A stretch of DNA of 32,122 nt from Bacillota bacterium (lineage in GTDB: Bacteria; Bacillota_E; RBS10-35; JAJYVN01), in assembly GCA_021846605.1 (NCBI GenBank), contig JAJZWQ010000010.1, positions 1 to 32,122 of the forward strand, in the 5' to 3' direction. Every line of letters begins with the position of its first letter. Positions within the stretch are counted from its first letter, which is position 1. The notes below the pieces were generated by a model. That model did no database searches. It was not told the origin of the DNA and saw nothing but the letters and a program-made list of their open reading frames with translations. Positions 29,455 through 32,122 of this stretch are shown one piece after another. A program made the position numbers and the translations under genes.

Positions 29455-31026
29455 TTACCCGGATGTGCCCCCGGCGCTCGTCGGCCGGTAGAGCCAGCGG
29501 CGGCCGATCCGCCCCGCCAGGTGGTAGTGGGTCGCCAGGACCCGCAGCAGCGTCGGGGGCCAGCGCTGGGTGTCCCAGAGCGACGGCTGGGAGAGGGGGA
29601 AGTTGAAGATCACCAGCGGGAAGGCCCCGGCCTGCGCGTCGCTCACCAGGGGGGCGGGGTTCCAGTGCCCGTTGGCGGCCACCTGCGTCATCTCGAACGC
29701 CTGGTAGAAGACCATGTGGCCGGACTGCAGCAGGTCTCCCACATCGCTGAAGAGGACGGGGCCCGGCGTGCGCGCCAACAGCCTCACCAACGCCGCGTCC
29801 CCGGGATCGGCCCCGTCCAGCGGCGCGCGCCACCCCAGCTCATTGAACATCGGCGTCTGCATGTCGTGAAAGGCGGTCAACTCGCGCGCCATGTCCCCCA
29901 CGGAACCGGGGACGTTGCTCAGCGGGGGCACGCCGATGAGGAAAGCGCACAGGAGCATGGCCGCGACCTGGCGCCGCCCGGGCGCGTGCGGCACCAGCGC
30001 GGCCAGCATGGCCGCCGCGGCGATGCTGGGGAAGAAATAGTTGATGCTGGAGCCGATCTTGCCGACCGTCAGGACGATGATCCAGGCCGCCGCCGCGTAG
30101 CCGGTCAGGAGCCGCCCGGCCGGGCGGGACCGCGTCAGGCGCCATCCCCACACGGCGAAGAGCATGAGCGGCAGGCCGCCCGCGATGAAGACCCAGGCGG
30201 CCAGATTGGTCGCCGCCAGCCCCACGGTCCAGCGGTTGATGTTGTCCAGCAGGATCTGCACGAGGAACTGCCCGCGCGTGGCCACATCCAGGGCGGCCAC
30301 CACCAACAGCAGCGCCGCGGCGAAGCGCGCCGCCAGGCCCTTGGCGCGGGCCCGGTCCCGGGCCCACAGGAACCACAGGGCGGCGACCAGGCCCTCGATC
30401 TCGGATTGGCGCGTCAGAGCGGCGAGCAGGAACCAGGGCCAGGCGCGCTCGGCGCGCTCCGGACACCGTGCCACGGCATACAGCCCGGCCATGCTCCAGG
30501 CCAGGGCCAGGGAGTCGACGCGCTCCATCGGGCCCCACTGCCAGATGAAGTACTGGGCGCAGATCAGACCGAGGGCTAGGGCGGCGCTGAGCCAGCGCCC
30601 CCCGCCCCCGACCGCGGGCTCGCCCCCGCCCAGGACTTCGCGCACCGTCAGGCCGGCCAGGGCCCCCGCGGCCAACACGCTGGCTCCGGACAGCGCGCGC
30701 CCCGCCCAGAAGCCCTGGGCGCCCAGCAGGTGGAAGAGCGCCAGCGCCCCCACGTAGACCGGCGGGTAGTTGCTGACGATGTATGGCGGAGAGGCATTGT
30801 TGTGGTAGATGGTGTGGCCGGACGCCAAGCGGAGGGCCTCGTTCAGCAGGGGGCCCTCACCGTACTCGGCCTGGAAGGGGAAGCGCACCAAGGCCCAGGC
30901 GTGCAGAACGAAGGTCGCCACGTACCAGGCGACGGCCAACAGCGGCAGCACCCAGACCCAGGAGCCCCGCAGCCGTTCCCACGGCACGCGCGACGACCAC
31001 ATGCGACCAGATTCGACCACATGCAC
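29455..31026 (-). CDS. GT-C-like polytopic membrane protein
   Basis: The protein is about 523 residues with an N-terminal membrane helix (VWVLPLLAVAWYVATFVLHA). A first external loop carries YGEGPLLNEALRLASGHTIY and SPPYIVSNYPPVYVG, the acidic motif and loop typical of GT39/GT87-like polyprenol-dependent glycosyltransferases. Roughly ten further hydrophobic helices follow, then a soluble C-terminus (GPVLFSDVGDLLQSGHMVFY). The enzyme would move a lipid-linked sugar to an extracytoplasmic acceptor; the substrate is unknown. The GTG at 31026 follows AGGAACCGG and lies 17 bp after the patatin stop, so the two genes form an operon. An ATG at 31002 is possible, and ATGTGGTCG is duplicated between the two candidate starts. 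Confidence 0.75.
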   Translation of the reverse strand: MHVVESGRMWSSRVPWERLRGSWVWVLPLLAVAWYVATFVLHAWALVRFPFQAEYGEGPLLNEALRLASGHTIYHNNASPPYIVSNYPPVYVGALALFHLLGAQGFWAGRALSGASVLAAGALAGLTVREVLGGGEPAVGGGGRWLSAALALGLICAQYFIWQWGPMERVDSLALAWSMAGLYAVARCPERAERAWPWFLLAALTRQSEIEGLVAALWFLWARDRARAKGLAARFAAALLLVVAALDVATRGQFLVQILLDNINRWTVGLAATNLAAWVFIAGGLPLMLFAVWGWRLTRSRPAGRLLTGYAAAAWIIVLTVGKIGSSINYFFPSIAAAAMLAALVPHAPGRRQVAAMLLCAFLIGVPPLSNVPGSVGDMARELTAFHDMQTPMFNELGWRAPLDGADPGDAALVRLLARTPGPVLFSDVGDLLQSGHMVFYQAFEMTQVAANGHWNPAPLVSDAQAGAFPLVIFNFPLSQPSLWDTQRWPPTLLRVLATHYHLAGRIGRRWLYRPTSAGGTSG

Positions 31027-31043
31027 CCGGTTCCTGGGAGATG

Positions 31044-31913
31044 TCAGGCGGCGCCGTCCAGGAACCGGCGGATCTCGGCCTGCCGCGCGCGCACGGCCGC
31101 CGCACCGGCCACCACCAACTGCCCGAAGTGCGAGAAGCCGAACAGGGGCACGCCCTCCGTGTGCGGCTGGATCCGGAGCACGGGGCGGGTCGGGCGGCGC
31201 AGGTGGTCGGCGTCATGGGTGACGAAGGCGATGGACCGCTCGATCACGGTGGTCAGGCCCATGCGGGTTCCGGACGCCGGCCGGGCCGGGGACACCTGGA
31301 CGGCGATGACGCGCTCGGCGCCCATCGCGACCGCCCAGTCCTCGGGGAGGGTGTCTGCCAGGCCCCCGTCGACGAAGACGTGGGCGGCGTCGGCCGCGGT
31401 CGTGTAGAGGGCGGGCTCGGCCATGGTGGCCCCCAGCGCCAACCGCAGCGGCGCCCCCAGGATCACCTCCCAGTTTCCGTCCGCCGGCGGCTCGACCGGT
31501 TCGGATGGGAAGCCTACGGGGCGCAGCGACACCAGGTCGACCGAGGTGATGGCCGTCGGCCGGTCCCAGTCGGCGGTGGTGGCGGCCCCAGGCGCCAGGG
31601 ACAGCAGGGCCCCGAGGAAGGCGGCCGGATCCAGGAGCCCCGTTGCCGCCGGCCCGTGTGCCAACAGTTCGTCGATCAGGCCCACCACCGTCGGACGGAG
31701 GTAGCGGAAGGGGTGGGCGGCCACCCGCGTGGCGACGGCGGTCACGTCCGCGACGGGCACGCCCAGGGCCAGGATCCCCGCGACCAGGCCGCCCGCCGAT
31801 GTCCCGGCCAGCACCGGCGGCCGCAGGCCCATGTCCTCCAGCGCGGCCACCACGCCGAGGTGCGCGGCCCCCAGAATCCCCCCGCCGCTGAGCGCCAGCC
31901 CCCACTTGTCCAA
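31044..31913 (-). CDS. Patatin-like phospholipase (RssA type)
   Basis: The 289-residue protein has the patatin catalytic elements: oxyanion loop SGGGILGAAHLG (9-20), nucleophile elbow GTSAGG (37-42, Ser39) and dyad aspartate VDGGLADTLP (181-190, Asp182). Family members are serine lipid acyl hydrolases. There is no signal peptide or membrane segment, so it is cytoplasmic or peripherally membrane-bound. The start is TTG at 31913, set by homology (MDKWGLALSGGG); the SD is weak (GGGGGGGCTC upstream). It is followed closely by the GT-C-like gene. The Asp box, elbow and loop are all intact, so activity is likely. Confidence 0.87.
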   Translation of the reverse strand: MDKWGLALSGGGILGAAHLGVVAALEDMGLRPPVLAGTSAGGLVAGILALGVPVADVTAVATRVAAHPFRYLRPTVVGLIDELLAHGPAATGLLDPAAFLGALLSLAPGAATTADWDRPTAITSVDLVSLRPVGFPSEPVEPPADGNWEVILGAPLRLALGATMAEPALYTTAADAAHVFVDGGLADTLPEDWAVAMGAERVIAVQVSPARPASGTRMGLTTVIERSIAFVTHDADHLRRPTRPVLRIQPHTEGVPLFGFSHFGQLVVAGAAAVRARQAEIRRFLDGAA

Positions 31914-31938
31914 GGCGAGCCCCCCCGTTGCGCAACGC

Positions 31939-32122
31939 TCACGAGCCGAGCATCCGCCGCAGGCGCACCCGGGCCGCCGCGTCCTCCGCGTGCGGGGCGG
32001 CCACCCGCGCCGCGGCCAGGGCGCGCCAGGCGGTGGCCGCGGTCACGACCCACGACCTCCCGACCATCGCCGGGCTCTGGGACGGGAGCGATGTCGCCGA
32101 GCGCCGCCGCCTCGGCCGGCCC
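31939..32122 (-). CDS. Possible 3' end of an ORF running off the window
   Basis: The minus-strand frame ending at TGA (31941-31939) stays open to the window edge. Its last residues are SWVVTAATAWRALAAARVAA, then PHAEDAAARVRLRRMLGS. No family is recognised, and in DNA this GC-rich open frames arise by chance, so this is tentative. The stop lies 26 bp before the patatin start, compatible with a shared operon. Confidence 0.3.
   Translation of the reverse strand, partial: GRPRRRRSATSLPSQSPAMVGRSWVVTAATAWRALAAARVAAPHAEDAAARVRLRRMLGS

Noticed and set aside
31742..32053. Minus-strand ORF overlapping the patatin start
   Set aside because: Gly/Arg-rich shadow of the patatin frame with no RBS or family likeness.

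Overview
The window is very GC-rich bacterial DNA, with frequent GTG and TTG starts and strong GGAGG-type ribosome binding sites. A Tad/Flp pilus locus with no secretin gene, an S-layer-homology (SLH) surface protein and a MutS-related ATPase of a clostridial type all point to a monoderm, probably a high-GC Bacillota lineage (Symbiobacterium/Thermaerobacter/Sulfobacillus-like) or possibly an actinobacterium. There is no rRNA, tRNA or CRISPR array to settle the taxonomy.

Layout. 1-0.8 kb: rearranged debris of an IS607-type transposon (TnpA and TnpB fragments). 1.1-3.6 kb: a MutS-related ATPase and a ThuA-like protein, both on +. 4.0-5.8 kb: a secreted CAP-like/SLH surface protein with its own promoter and a 250-nt leader. 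5.7-14.5 kb: a minus-strand Tad pilus operon in the order flp, tadE, tadG-like, cpaB, cpaE/tadZ, cpaF/tadA, tadB, tadC, ending in a translationally coupled polytopic membrane protein. An insertion-sequence relic separates cpaF from tadB. The operon is preceded by a cyclic-di-GMP-I (GEMM) riboswitch aptamer and an intrinsic terminator, so pilus synthesis appears to be controlled by c-di-GMP at the RNA level. 14.9-16.3 kb: a divergent pair, an Ig-like-ectodomain membrane protein and a DUF192 protein, possibly sharing an overlapping promoter region with the Tad operon.

16.3-21.1 kb: a minus-strand group of a histidine phosphatase, an MGH1-type glycoside hydrolase and a large DUF1156 DNA methyltransferase that overlaps the hydrolase stop. 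21.1-24.5 kb: a 34-bp perfect palindrome, a Gfo/Idh/MocA pseudogene, a BNR-repeat lipoprotein, then insertion-sequence end repeats. 24.5-26.2 kb: a nucleoside hydrolase coupled to a small lipoprotein (minus). 26.3-29.4 kb: an Hfq-like protein with an N-terminal extension (+), a GabT-type aminotransferase (minus) and a divergent SelD-like protein whose catalytic residues are missing. 29.5-32.1 kb: a GT-C-like membrane protein, a patatin-like phospholipase and the end of a possible further ORF, all minus.

The strongest biological story is the c-di-GMP riboswitch/terminator in front of a complete monoderm Tad assembly operon. Secondary points of interest are the degenerate SelD paralog, the Hfq-like domain carried at the C-terminus of a longer protein, and the solitary DUF1156 methyltransferase with a changed DPPY motif.
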